In this document: one piece after another, positions 56,599-64,000 of the stretch
Position numbering within the stretch: position 1 is the first letter of the stretch
How the letters are laid out: each line of letters begins with the position of its first letter
Source: Acidobacteriota bacterium
Lineage (GTDB): Bacteria; Acidobacteriota; Vicinamibacteria; Marinacidobacterales; Marinacidobacteraceae
Length of the DNA stretch: 64,000 nucleotides
Assembly (NCBI GenBank): GCA_009835985.1
Contig: VXWI01000036.1
Location: 1 to 64,000, forward strand
Direction: 5' to 3'
Position numbers and translations under genes: made by a program
The notes under the pieces: generated by a model
Database searches by the model: none
The model's input: only the letters and a program-made list of their open reading frames with translations
What the model was told of the DNA's origin: nothing

Positions 56599-57903
56599 TC
56601 AGCCCGGCGCCTCGCCCCCCTCGGCCTCCCCGCCTCGTTGTTCGCCGGCCGCCAGCATGGTCTGGCGCAGCAGGTCGAGCGCCGCCGTCGCGGTGAGCTG
56701 CCGCACGAGCGGCCGATCTCCCGGCAGGCGGAACCGTCTGGTAAGGGAGACCGGGCCACTGACCGCGACCCAGACGAGACCGACCGGTTTTGCCACGCTC
56801 CCTCCTCCCGGACCGGCGATCCCCGTGACCGCGACGCCCCAGGCGTTGCCGGAGCGGCGGCGCGCACCTTCGGCCATTGCCATCGCTACCGCTTCGCTGA
56901 CCGCTCCGTGCGCAAGGAGCGCTGCTTCGGGAACCTCCAGCAGGTCCCGCTTGGCTTCGTTGGCATAGGCCACCACCCCCAGATCGAACCACCCGGACGA
57001 TCCGGGAACGCGAGTCAACCGCTCGGCAATCAGCCCGCCGGTGAGAGATTCGGCGAACGCGGCGCGCTCGCCCCGCCGCTCGAGGAGTCGTCCCACCGCG
57101 TGCTCGAGGTGCTCTCCGGCGACCCGGCTGAAGACCGCGGGTCCCAGCCGTTCCGCGATTCGATCCGCGAGCCCGCGGACCTCCGCGGACCGTCCGGCGG
57201 GTCCGGTGACCCGGATCTCGATCTCCCCGCCGGAAGCGAGGATCGCGAGTCGGTCCGCCGCGTCCCTTGCCGGGGTGAGATCCAGGATCCTCTCCTGCAG
57301 AACCGATTCGGGAAGTCCCGCGACCATCAGCGTCTCGCGCACCCGGCCCCCGGTCCGTCCGGATTCGCGTTCGAGACGCGGCCGCACCTCCGCATCGAAC
57401 ATCGCGGCCAGTTCCGCGGGCGGACCCGGCAGGAGCACGAGCCACGCTCCCGCGCCCGTGCGCGCCAGCACGCCTGGTGCGGTCCCCGCCGGATTCGGCA
57501 GGGCCGCCGCCCCTTCGGGAATGAGGGCCTGCCGCCGGTTCACTTCCGGCATCTCGATCCCGCGGTTCCTGAACCGCGCCTCGATGCTCGCCAGCGAGGT
57601 CGCATCCTCGACCAGCCGGGCCCCGAGGGCGTCTGACGCCGCGAAACGCGTCAGGTCATCGGTCGTCGGACCGAGACCCCCGCAGACCAGCACATACCGG
57701 CAGCGGCCCAGGGCCATCCGGAGGGTCTCCTCCAGGAGCGACCGTTCATCGGGAGCGACCGCCGAAAACCCAACCGCCACTCCCAGGTCCGAGAGCCGCT
57801 CCTTCAGCAGCGGGGTGTTCCGGTCCGGGCGGCCGGAGGCGAGAAGTTCGGTGCCGACCGCGATGACGGCCGCAACGGGCGGCGGACCCTCCCCCCGGGT
57901 CAG
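56599..57903 (-). CDS. cinA: CinA family protein (competence/damage-inducible, with PncC amidase domain)
   Basis: VIAVGTELLASGRPDRNTPLLKERLSDLGV (upstream of the ORF-track start), VCGGLGPTTDDLTR, LLPGPPAELAAMF, FAESLTGGLIAERLT, GIAGPGGGSVAKPVGLVWVAV. CTG start at 57903 with GGAG 8 nt upstream. Confidence 0.9.
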   Translation of the reverse strand: MTRGEGPPPVAAVIAVGTELLASGRPDRNTPLLKERLSDLGVAVGFSAVAPDERSLLEETLRMALGRCRYVLVCGGLGPTTDDLTRFAASDALGARLVEDATSLASIEARFRNRGIEMPEVNRRQALIPEGAAALPNPAGTAPGVLARTGAGAWLVLLPGPPAELAAMFDAEVRPRLERESGRTGGRVRETLMVAGLPESVLQERILDLTPARDAADRLAILASGGEIEIRVTGPAGRSAEVRGLADRIAERLGPAVFSRVAGEHLEHAVGRLLERRGERAAFAESLTGGLIAERLTRVPGSSGWFDLGVVAYANEAKRDLLEVPEAALLAHGAVSEAVAMAMAEGARRRSGNAWGVAVTGIAGPGGGSVAKPVGLVWVAVSGPVSLTRRFRLPGDRPLVRQLTATAALDLLRQTMLAAGEQRGGEAEGGEAPG

Positions 57904-58001
57904 AAGACCGGCTCCCGAAGGACCGCCTCACCCGCCCGCCCGCCGGGCGTCGCCCTCCGAGCAGGAGAGCGGAACCGCGCCGCCGCGAACTCCACCGGCC
58001 G

Positions 58002-59063
58002 TCAGATGCCGAGGGCGAGCAGGAGGACGATGCGTACGACGCCTCCTGCGACCAGGTCGTCGGCCATGATGCCGATGCCCCCCGGAAGTCTCTCGACCTG
58101 TCGTATGGGGGGCGGTTTCACGATGTCCAGGAAACGGAACGCCACGAAAGCGGCCACCATCACGAGGACTGACGGATTGGCGCCGACGAGCGCAAGCCAC
58201 ATCCCGCAGAACTCGTCCACCACCACCGACCGCGGGTCCGGCTGCCGGAGGTCCTTCGCGTGGCGCGCCCCGGCCCAGAGGCCAACCGCCAACGCCACGA
58301 TGAACAGGGCCACGGGAAGGCTGCCCGGCAGGTTCCGCGTCAACAGGAAGGCAACCAGGCCGGCGGCCGCGCCGGCGGTTCCCGGCGCGACCGGGACCCG
58401 CCCGATGAACCCGCAGGTGGCGATGAAGGCGGCGATCCGCGACGGAGGGCTCGCCGGCAGGGTCTCGCCGGCAGGCGCCGGCGCCTCTTCGTCCCCGGTC
58501 CAGGGCTCGTCCCAATCGGGCGTGTCTTCAGGCCGGAGGGGCAGATCCTCCCGCCCGGCGCCAGCGGCGACATCGCGCCCCGGTCCCGGCGGAACCAGCT
58601 TCGGCGAAGCCGCCGCCGGGCCGGCGCTCCGGCTCCGGCGATCCTCGGCTTCCAGAAGGCGCCGCTCCACCCGTTCGCGGACTTCCGAGGCCGCAGCGGC
58701 GCGGGAGGCCGCGCCCTCGTCCTCCCCATCCGCCGTCCCGGCCTCCGGTGCCGGACGTCCCTCGGCCACGCGCCTGCGAATGGTCGAACTCCAGTGTTCC
58801 CCGGCCGAGGGCTCGGGGGACGGATCGGGCGCGGAGAGCCGTTCCCGGTCCCCGGGGGAATCGGATTCGTCGGCGGCAGGCGCGGCGCGGCGGCGGAGCG
58901 CCTCCTCCACCCGCTCGCGCGTACCGGGCTCCCGGTCTTCAGCCGCGTTGCCGGCAGGGTCCGCTTTGTGAGCTTCTCCCGACGGCAGGTCGGGCTTCGC
59001 GGCGCCTGCCCTTTCTTCCGGAACGGATCCGGCCGCGCCCTCTCCCCGATCGTCCGGGCTCAC
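58002..59063 (-). CDS. pgpA: Phosphatidylglycerophosphatase A-like protein with long disordered N-terminal extension
   Basis: C-terminal FIATCGFIGRVPVAPGTAGAAAGL...DPRSVVVDEFCGMWLAL...FRFLDIVKPPPIRQVERLPGGIGIMADDLVAG; preceded by ~190 aa of acidic/Pro-rich sequence. GTG start at 59063 proposed. Confidence 0.83.
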   Translation of the reverse strand: MSPDDRGEGAAGSVPEERAGAAKPDLPSGEAHKADPAGNAAEDREPGTRERVEEALRRRAAPAADESDSPGDRERLSAPDPSPEPSAGEHWSSTIRRRVAEGRPAPEAGTADGEDEGAASRAAAASEVRERVERRLLEAEDRRSRSAGPAAASPKLVPPGPGRDVAAGAGREDLPLRPEDTPDWDEPWTGDEEAPAPAGETLPASPPSRIAAFIATCGFIGRVPVAPGTAGAAAGLVAFLLTRNLPGSLPVALFIVALAVGLWAGARHAKDLRQPDPRSVVVDEFCGMWLALVGANPSVLVMVAAFVAFRFLDIVKPPPIRQVERLPGGIGIMADDLVAGGVVRIVLLLALGI

Positions 59064-59199
59064 GGAACGGAACCGGGGAAAACACGCATCATGGGTCGAC
59101 CCCGCACCGGAAGTGGCGAGGAGCAGCGAAACTATACTGCCGGCTTCCGGGGCGGAACGGCCGGATTTCTCCACGAACGGGCCCGGCGAGGAGAGCGGG

Positions 59200-60126
59200 A
59201 TGGGCAACGACTCACCGGCGCCGGAAGAACTTCTCGAGGCGGTCCCGAACTTCAGTGAGGGACGATCCCGGCAGACGCTCCGCCACCTGGCGGCGGCGGG
59301 GGGGCGGTCTCTCCTCGACCTGCATGCGGACCCTTCCCACCATCGCTCGGTCCTGACCCTCGCCGGCAGCGCCGCGCAGCTGCGTTCCGCCGCGCGCGCC
59401 CTCTTCGAGACCGCCGTCCGCCGCATCGACCTGCGGCGCCACCGCGGGGAGCACCCGCGCATCGGCGCGCTCGACGTCCTCCCGATCGTACCCTTGGGAG
59501 AAACCGCCATGGAGCGGGCGGTGCGCCTCGCCGTCTCGCTGGCCGAAGAAATCGGCGCCGGCCGCGTGGTCCCCGTCTTCCTCTACGGGGAAGCCGAGCC
59601 CGGCCGGCGCACCCTGCCGCAGATTCGGCGCGGCGGACTGCGCGGCCTCGCGGACCGGCTCGCCCGGGGGGATATCCGTTCCGACTACGGCCCCGCCGCG
59701 CTGCACCCGTCGGCCGGAGGCATCGCCATCGGCGCGAGGTGGCCACTCATCGCCTTCAACGTCAACCTCGACACGTCCGACGCGGGAATCGCGCGAGGCA
59801 TCGCCGGGCGGATCCGGACGAGCGCGGGCGGCCTTCCCGCGCTCAGGGCGCTGGGGGTGCGGCAGGCCGATCCCGGGAGCCGCCGGGTCCTCGCCCAGGT
59901 CTCGATGAACCTGCTGGACTGGCGCCGGACCTCCCTGGCAGACGCGTTCCGCCGCGTGCTGGCAGAGGCGGGCGCGGCCGGTACCGGGGTCGTCCATTCG
60001 GAGATCGTCGGACTCGTTCCCCGGGGAGCGACCTGGCCCGGGATGGAAATGGACATCGCTCTCCGGGAGCCGGCCCGAACGATTGAGGGCGTGTACGCTG
60101 CCCACTCCCTGGAGCCACCATCGTGA
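59200..60126 (+). CDS. Glutamate formimidoyltransferase
   Basis: LLEAVPNFSEGR, LLDLHADPSHHRSVLTLAG, DLRRHRGEHPRIGALDVLPIVPL, FNVNLDTSDAGIARGIAGRIR; ATG 59200. Confidence 0.92.
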   Translation: MGNDSPAPEELLEAVPNFSEGRSRQTLRHLAAAGGRSLLDLHADPSHHRSVLTLAGSAAQLRSAARALFETAVRRIDLRRHRGEHPRIGALDVLPIVPLGETAMERAVRLAVSLAEEIGAGRVVPVFLYGEAEPGRRTLPQIRRGGLRGLADRLARGDIRSDYGPAALHPSAGGIAIGARWPLIAFNVNLDTSDAGIARGIAGRIRTSAGGLPALRALGVRQADPGSRRVLAQVSMNLLDWRRTSLADAFRRVLAEAGAAGTGVVHSEIVGLVPRGATWPGMEMDIALREPARTIEGVYAAHSLEPPS

Positions 60127-60614
60127 AATGCCCGTATTGCGGCCATCCCGAAGATCGGGTCGTGGACTCGCGTGAGAGCCGGGAAGGCGAGGTCATTCGC
60201 CGCCGGCGCGAGTGCATCCTGTGCGGGAAGCGGTTCACCAGCTACGAAGCGGTCGAGGAAATCCCGTGCATGGTCGTCAAGAAGAACGGCGACCGGGAGG
60301 TCTTCGACCGGGGCAAGGTGCTGTCGGGACTCAAGAAGGCGTGCGGAACGCGGGTCGCGGAGGGGAAGATCGGGGAGATTGCGGACCGGGTGGGCGCGCT
60401 GGTGGCCAAGAGCCCCGACCGGGAACTCCCCGCCGCCGAAATCGGCGAAATCCTGATGGAGGAGCTGAAGCGGGAGGACCACGTGGCCTTCGTGCGCTTC
60501 GCGTCGGTGTACCGCGACTTCCAGGACACCCGCGACTTCGTGAAGGAGGTTCAATCCCTTTTGCGGAAGCGGGCCCCCGCGAAGCGGCGGAAGAAGGTTC
60601 GGAAAACGCGCTGA
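60123..60614 (+). CDS. nrdR: Transcriptional repressor NrdR
   Basis: MKCPYCGHPEDRVVDSRESREGEVIRRRRECILCGKRFTSYE; FVRFASVYRDFQD; GTG start overlaps the previous stop. Confidence 0.97.
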   Translation: MKCPYCGHPEDRVVDSRESREGEVIRRRRECILCGKRFTSYEAVEEIPCMVVKKNGDREVFDRGKVLSGLKKACGTRVAEGKIGEIADRVGALVAKSPDRELPAAEIGEILMEELKREDHVAFVRFASVYRDFQDTRDFVKEVQSLLRKRAPAKRRKKVRKTR

Positions 60615-60740
60615 GTCTCGAAGCTGGCGAAGACCTCACCCCGGCGGGACTCGGGAGGCCCGGGCCCCGGGAAACCGAGAACCGGCGAACGCCTGCTTCC
60701 GTTATGTTCGGTTGACGGGGAGAAGACCGAAGCGCCGCCA

Positions 60741-61340
60741 TTGGATTCCCCCGTACAGATCTCCGATGCCCAGCTCGTCACCCAGTGCCTGTCCGGCCAT
60801 GAGGACGGGTGGCGTACGTTCGTGGACCGTTTCCGGACGCCCGTCTGGCACATCGCGGTTCGCTTCGCGGCTACGCCGGACGACGCCGACGAACTCACCC
60901 AGGACGTCTTCATGCGGCTCGTGAACGTGTTGCCCAGCTATCGCCCGAGCGGCGCGCTGGGGGCCTGGGTGCGGCAGGTGGCCACCAACGTGGCCATCGA
61001 TGCCTACCGGCGCCGGCGGCGGACACCGCTCCTGCTGTCCGACGAGGAGATGCCCGAAGCTCCCGTACCCGCGTCCTGGCAGCCGGACGCGATCGCCGAG
61101 CGGCGTGAGGAAGCCGCCCGGATCAGGGCGCTTCTCGACCGATTGCCGCCCGAGCTGTCGGAGCCGCTCATCCTGCGCGACCTGATGGACTGCGACTACC
61201 CCGAGATCGCGGAGCGGCTGGCCATCCCGCTCGGTACCGTGAAGTCCCGGATCCACCGGGCCCGTCAGACGCTCGCGCGGGCAGGGCGCGCCCTGGGCCG
61301 CGGCGGGCCGGTCCGGATCGGCAGGGGAGAAGACCGTTGA
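60741..61340 (+). CDS. ECF-type sigma-70 family RNA polymerase sigma factor
   Basis: FVDRFRTPVWHIAVRFAATPDDADELTQDVFMRLV; ELSEPLILRDLMDCDYPEIAERLAIPLGTVKSRIHRARQTL; TTG start. Confidence 0.92.
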   Translation: MDSPVQISDAQLVTQCLSGHEDGWRTFVDRFRTPVWHIAVRFAATPDDADELTQDVFMRLVNVLPSYRPSGALGAWVRQVATNVAIDAYRRRRRTPLLLSDEEMPEAPVPASWQPDAIAERREEAARIRALLDRLPPELSEPLILRDLMDCDYPEIAERLAIPLGTVKSRIHRARQTLARAGRALGRGGPVRIGRGEDR

Positions 61341-61942
61341 CGGCCGCTCGTTCGGACGACCGCTTCCGGGACCTGGTGTCCGCCCTCGCCGCGGGAGAAC
61401 TCAAACCGGCGGAAGCTCAGCGCGTGCGGGCCCGACTGACGGAGGATCCCGAACTCGCCCGTCTCTACGGCGAGATCCGGGCAGCGCGCCGGAGTCTCGA
61501 CGACTTCGCCGCCGGGACGGCAACGCCGCCTCCGGGCCTCGAGGGCCGCATCCTGGCCGCGACGCTGCCGGCGTTCCGCTCGCTCTACGTGCGGCGGACG
61601 CACTACTGGCCGACCTGGCTCGCGGCGGCCGCCGCGGCCGCCATGCTGCTGTTCTTCCAGCCTCCGCTGGTCCGGGGCGCGCTCGAATCGCTCCCCCGGG
61701 CGTCGGACGGGGTCAGCAGCCTGCGGGCAGCCGCGAATCGCCACACCGACCGGGCGCTCGCGGAATTCGGCGTGCTCCGGGCCTCGGTCTCCTTCGCGCT
61801 GGAAGACCAGATGGACCGGCTCGAGGACCGGCTTCGGGACCTGGAACGGGCAACCCGTCACCGTGACGCACTGTTGTCCGCTCCCGAATCGGACGCCGAC
61901 GCGGCCCCCAGCAACGACCCGCAAGGAGAAGTCTCCCCATGA
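61337..61942 (+). CDS. Putative single-pass anti-sigma factor
   Basis: Overlaps the sigma gene by 4 bp; N-terminal helical domain (FRDLVSALAAGELKPAEAQRVRARLTEDPELARLYGEIRAAR), then a TM segment and a coiled-coil C-terminus. Confidence 0.65.
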   Translation: MTAARSDDRFRDLVSALAAGELKPAEAQRVRARLTEDPELARLYGEIRAARRSLDDFAAGTATPPPGLEGRILAATLPAFRSLYVRRTHYWPTWLAAAAAAAMLLFFQPPLVRGALESLPRASDGVSSLRAAANRHTDRALAEFGVLRASVSFALEDQMDRLEDRLRDLERATRHRDALLSAPESDADAAPSNDPQGEVSP

Positions 61943-62472
61943 ACCGTTCACCGGGACTCGCTGGAGTCCTTTCCGTGGTGTTCCCCGGCCTAGGTCACCT
62001 GTATGCCGGAGCCACGGCGCGCGGACTGGCGCTCGCCGGGGCGTTTATCGCCCTCCTCCAGGAGGAACTGGTCCCCTTCGTGCTGGCCGTCTGGATCTTC
62101 GGGATCGTGAACGCGATCCGGACCGCCGAGGAGATCGTGCGGGCGCACGCCGAAGGCCGGCCGGCGGCCGTCTCGCTGGACCGGAACTGGGCTACCGGAC
62201 TGATGGCGGCGGGCGTCCTCGCGACGCTGGCGCTCATTCCCGACCTCGAGTGGGCGCTGAGGTTCTGGCCGCTCCTGCTGGTCTGGGTCGGATTCCGGCT
62301 CTACCAGGGACAGCCCGTGATCCCCGGATCCGCCGGTGCGTCGGCGGGGGCTTCGGGGGCCGCCCCGCCGGCCGAAGCGCCGGACCCAGCGCCAGCCGCG
62401 GGTCCGCCCCCCGCTCCACCCGCACCGGACAACGGCCCGCCCCTGGCTCGGACGGGCGAGGAGGAAGACTAA
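61939..62472 (+). CDS. Multi-TM hypothetical membrane protein
   Basis: GLAGVLSVVFPGLGHLYAGATARGLALAGAFIALLQ; translationally coupled within the sigma operon. Confidence 0.65.
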   Translation: MNRSPGLAGVLSVVFPGLGHLYAGATARGLALAGAFIALLQEELVPFVLAVWIFGIVNAIRTAEEIVRAHAEGRPAAVSLDRNWATGLMAAGVLATLALIPDLEWALRFWPLLLVWVGFRLYQGQPVIPGSAGASAGASGAAPPAEAPDPAPAAGPPPAPPAPDNGPPLARTGEEED

Positions 62473-62474
62473 GC

Positions 62475-62675
62475 ATGGCTCGCAACGACAACTGGTCGGG
62501 ACCGATCCTGATCGTCATCGGAGTCGTCTTCCTGCTGTCGAACCTCGACATCGTCGATCTGGGCGATCTCCTTCGTTTCTGGCCACTCATCCTGATCGCG
62601 GTCGGCGCGCGACTGGTGTTTCGTGACCGCGGCTCCGGTTCGGGACCGTCATCCGGCGCCCCGCCCCCTCCGTGA
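62475..62675 (+). CDS. Small LiaI/LiaF-N-terminal-like TM protein
   Basis: NWSGPILIVIGVVFLLSNLDIVDLGDLLRFWPLILIAVGARLVFRDR. Confidence 0.7.
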   Translation: MARNDNWSGPILIVIGVVFLLSNLDIVDLGDLLRFWPLILIAVGARLVFRDRGSGSGPSSGAPPPP

Positions 62676-64000
62676 CGGACCCGGGAGCGGCGGGCGACCC
62701 GCCACGTTCCGGGAGCGGGTGCGGCGTCGCCTTCGGAATCGGGCTGATCCTGGCGGGAGGGGTCTTCCTCTGGGTCAACCTCACGGACACGCCTGTGGCG
62801 CTGCTTCTCCTCGACGCGCTGCCGCTGGCGGCGGTCTGGTGGCCACTCCTGCTGGTGGTCTGGGGCGCCTGGAAGGTCGTCACCCGGCTGCGGACCGGGC
62901 GGGCCGGCCTTCGATTCGGGGAGGTCTTCGTCCTGCTGCTGTTCGTCCTCGGCGGCACTGTTTTCACGCTGGCCCAGCGCGCCATCGAAAGCCAGGGGTT
63001 GGAGCGCCGGTTGACGGAAGTGCGCCGTCTGGTCGAGCAGCAGTCGGAACCGTTCCCCGTCCATGTCTTCGTCACGGAAGAGTCCGTTTCCCTTTCGGCC
63101 GAGGGTGAGGTGGAGATCCTGATTTCGCTGCCCGCCGGCAACCTCCGCGTGGAAGCGGCGGCCGCCACCGACCCTGGCGCCCCCGCGGCTCCCGATCCGG
63201 AGCCGGAGGGCCAGGACGGCCCCGGCGGGGCCGGAATCGAGGGTCGGCTGCGGCTCGTTAAGCGGGTCTGGGCCACCGACGGCGCAGCGGCCGCCGCCCG
63301 GGCCGAGGCCGTGCGGCTCCGGACCGGCCCCCTTGACCCGGCAACCCGCCGGTTCCCTGTCCGGGTCGAAGACTCCGGAACGTCCGAAGTGGCGCTCGAG
63401 TTGCTCGCCACCCTGCCGCCCGGCGTGCGGATCTCCGCCTTCACCGACGAGGGATGGGTGCGGGTGTACGGTCCGTTCGCCCGGGTGGAAGCCCGCACCA
63501 ATGACGGTCCCGTCGAGGTCCGGGGCACGGGAGGCCCCGTCTCGCTCACGGTGCGCAACGGGGCGGCGTGGGCCTCGGGGATCGAGGGTGCGCTCGCGAT
63601 CGAGTCGCGGCGCGCCCCGGTCGAAGTAGACGGGGTCGCGGGGACCACCACCGTCGATGCGGAGGGCGCTCCGGTGTGGATCGCGGGAGCGGAGTCTTCC
63701 GTGACGGTTCGCGGCCGCAACGCACCCGTGGCGGTCGAGGACTCGTTCGGCCCGATCGAGATCGAGACCCGGATCGCTCCCATCCGCCTGGAGCGGATCG
63801 GCGGTTCCGCGGTGGTGCGTTCCGAGTTCGGCGACGTGGTGGCCATGTCCGTCGAAGGTCCGCTCGAGATCCGGACCGACTCCGCGGACCTGGAGGTGCG
63901 GAGGGCCCGCTCCGGGGCGGCGATTCAGGCGGCCGGCGGACTCCTGATTCTCGACGAGGTGGCCGGACCGCTGACCGTGACCAGCGGCCGCGGCGAGGTA
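62672..64000 (+). CDS. Membrane protein with DUF4097-like adhesin beta-repeat region, 3' truncated by window edge
   Basis: GTG at 62672 overlaps the previous TGA; the frame stays open to 64000 (TM helices, then VRVYGPFARVEARTNDGPVEVRGTGGPVSLTVRNG...repeats). Absent from the ORF track because it has no stop in the window. Confidence 0.75.
   Translation, partial: MTDPGAAGDPPRSGSGCGVAFGIGLILAGGVFLWVNLTDTPVALLLLDALPLAAVWWPLLLVVWGAWKVVTRLRTGRAGLRFGEVFVLLLFVLGGTVFTLAQRAIESQGLERRLTEVRRLVEQQSEPFPVHVFVTEESVSLSAEGEVEILISLPAGNLRVEAAAATDPGAPAAPDPEPEGQDGPGGAGIEGRLRLVKRVWATDGAAAAARAEAVRLRTGPLDPATRRFPVRVEDSGTSEVALELLATLPPGVRISAFTDEGWVRVYGPFARVEARTNDGPVEVRGTGGPVSLTVRNGAAWASGIEGALAIESRRAPVEVDGVAGTTTVDAEGAPVWIAGAESSVTVRGRNAPVAVEDSFGPIEIETRIAPIRLERIGGSAVVRSEFGDVVAMSVEGPLEIRTDSADLEVRRARSGAAIQAAGGLLILDEVAGPLTVTSGRGEV

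Noticed and set aside
60615-60740. Autoregulatory ECF promoter upstream of the sigma factor
   Set aside because: TTGACGG and GAAC-like strings are present but no convincing -35/-10 pair; not enough support.

Overview
This is a high-GC, densely coding, apparently Gram-negative bacterial chromosome segment (LptE, porin-like barrels, LPS/lipid genes). Most of it is housekeeping: mutL, glyQ/glyS, recO, mgtE, mutY-leuS-lptE-holA, a yceD-rpmF-fabD-fabG-acpP-fabF cluster, efp/epmA, ribD/ribE/ribBA, cinA, pgpA, nrdR, and an ECF-type sigma factor operon. Accessory content includes two very large VPS10/sortilin-type beta-propeller proteins, a YtcJ-like amidohydrolase, tandem hemerythrins, tandem arginases, a UbiD-family decarboxylase, an aldo/keto reductase with a RidA-like tail, and an arsR/arsI-like pair. 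I see no CRISPR array, rRNA, phage or transposase gene. The most interesting non-coding signals are: (1) a dispersed REP/BIME-like family with compensatory stem changes and a shared GGCGyTCCrAG tail, often attached to CCCCCACCGGGAGAACTGG, in at least seven intergenic regions; (2) a ~183-bp MITE-like element with 19-bp terminal inverted repeats upstream of efp, with a truncated inverted copy upstream of yceD-rpmF; (3) a sigma70-like promoter whose 18-bp spacer holds the core of a near-perfect 24-bp palindrome, directly upstream of arsR. Two genes (epmA, cinA) appear to need CTG start codons, and two edge genes are truncated by the window. All family assignments come from reading motifs; no database search was run.
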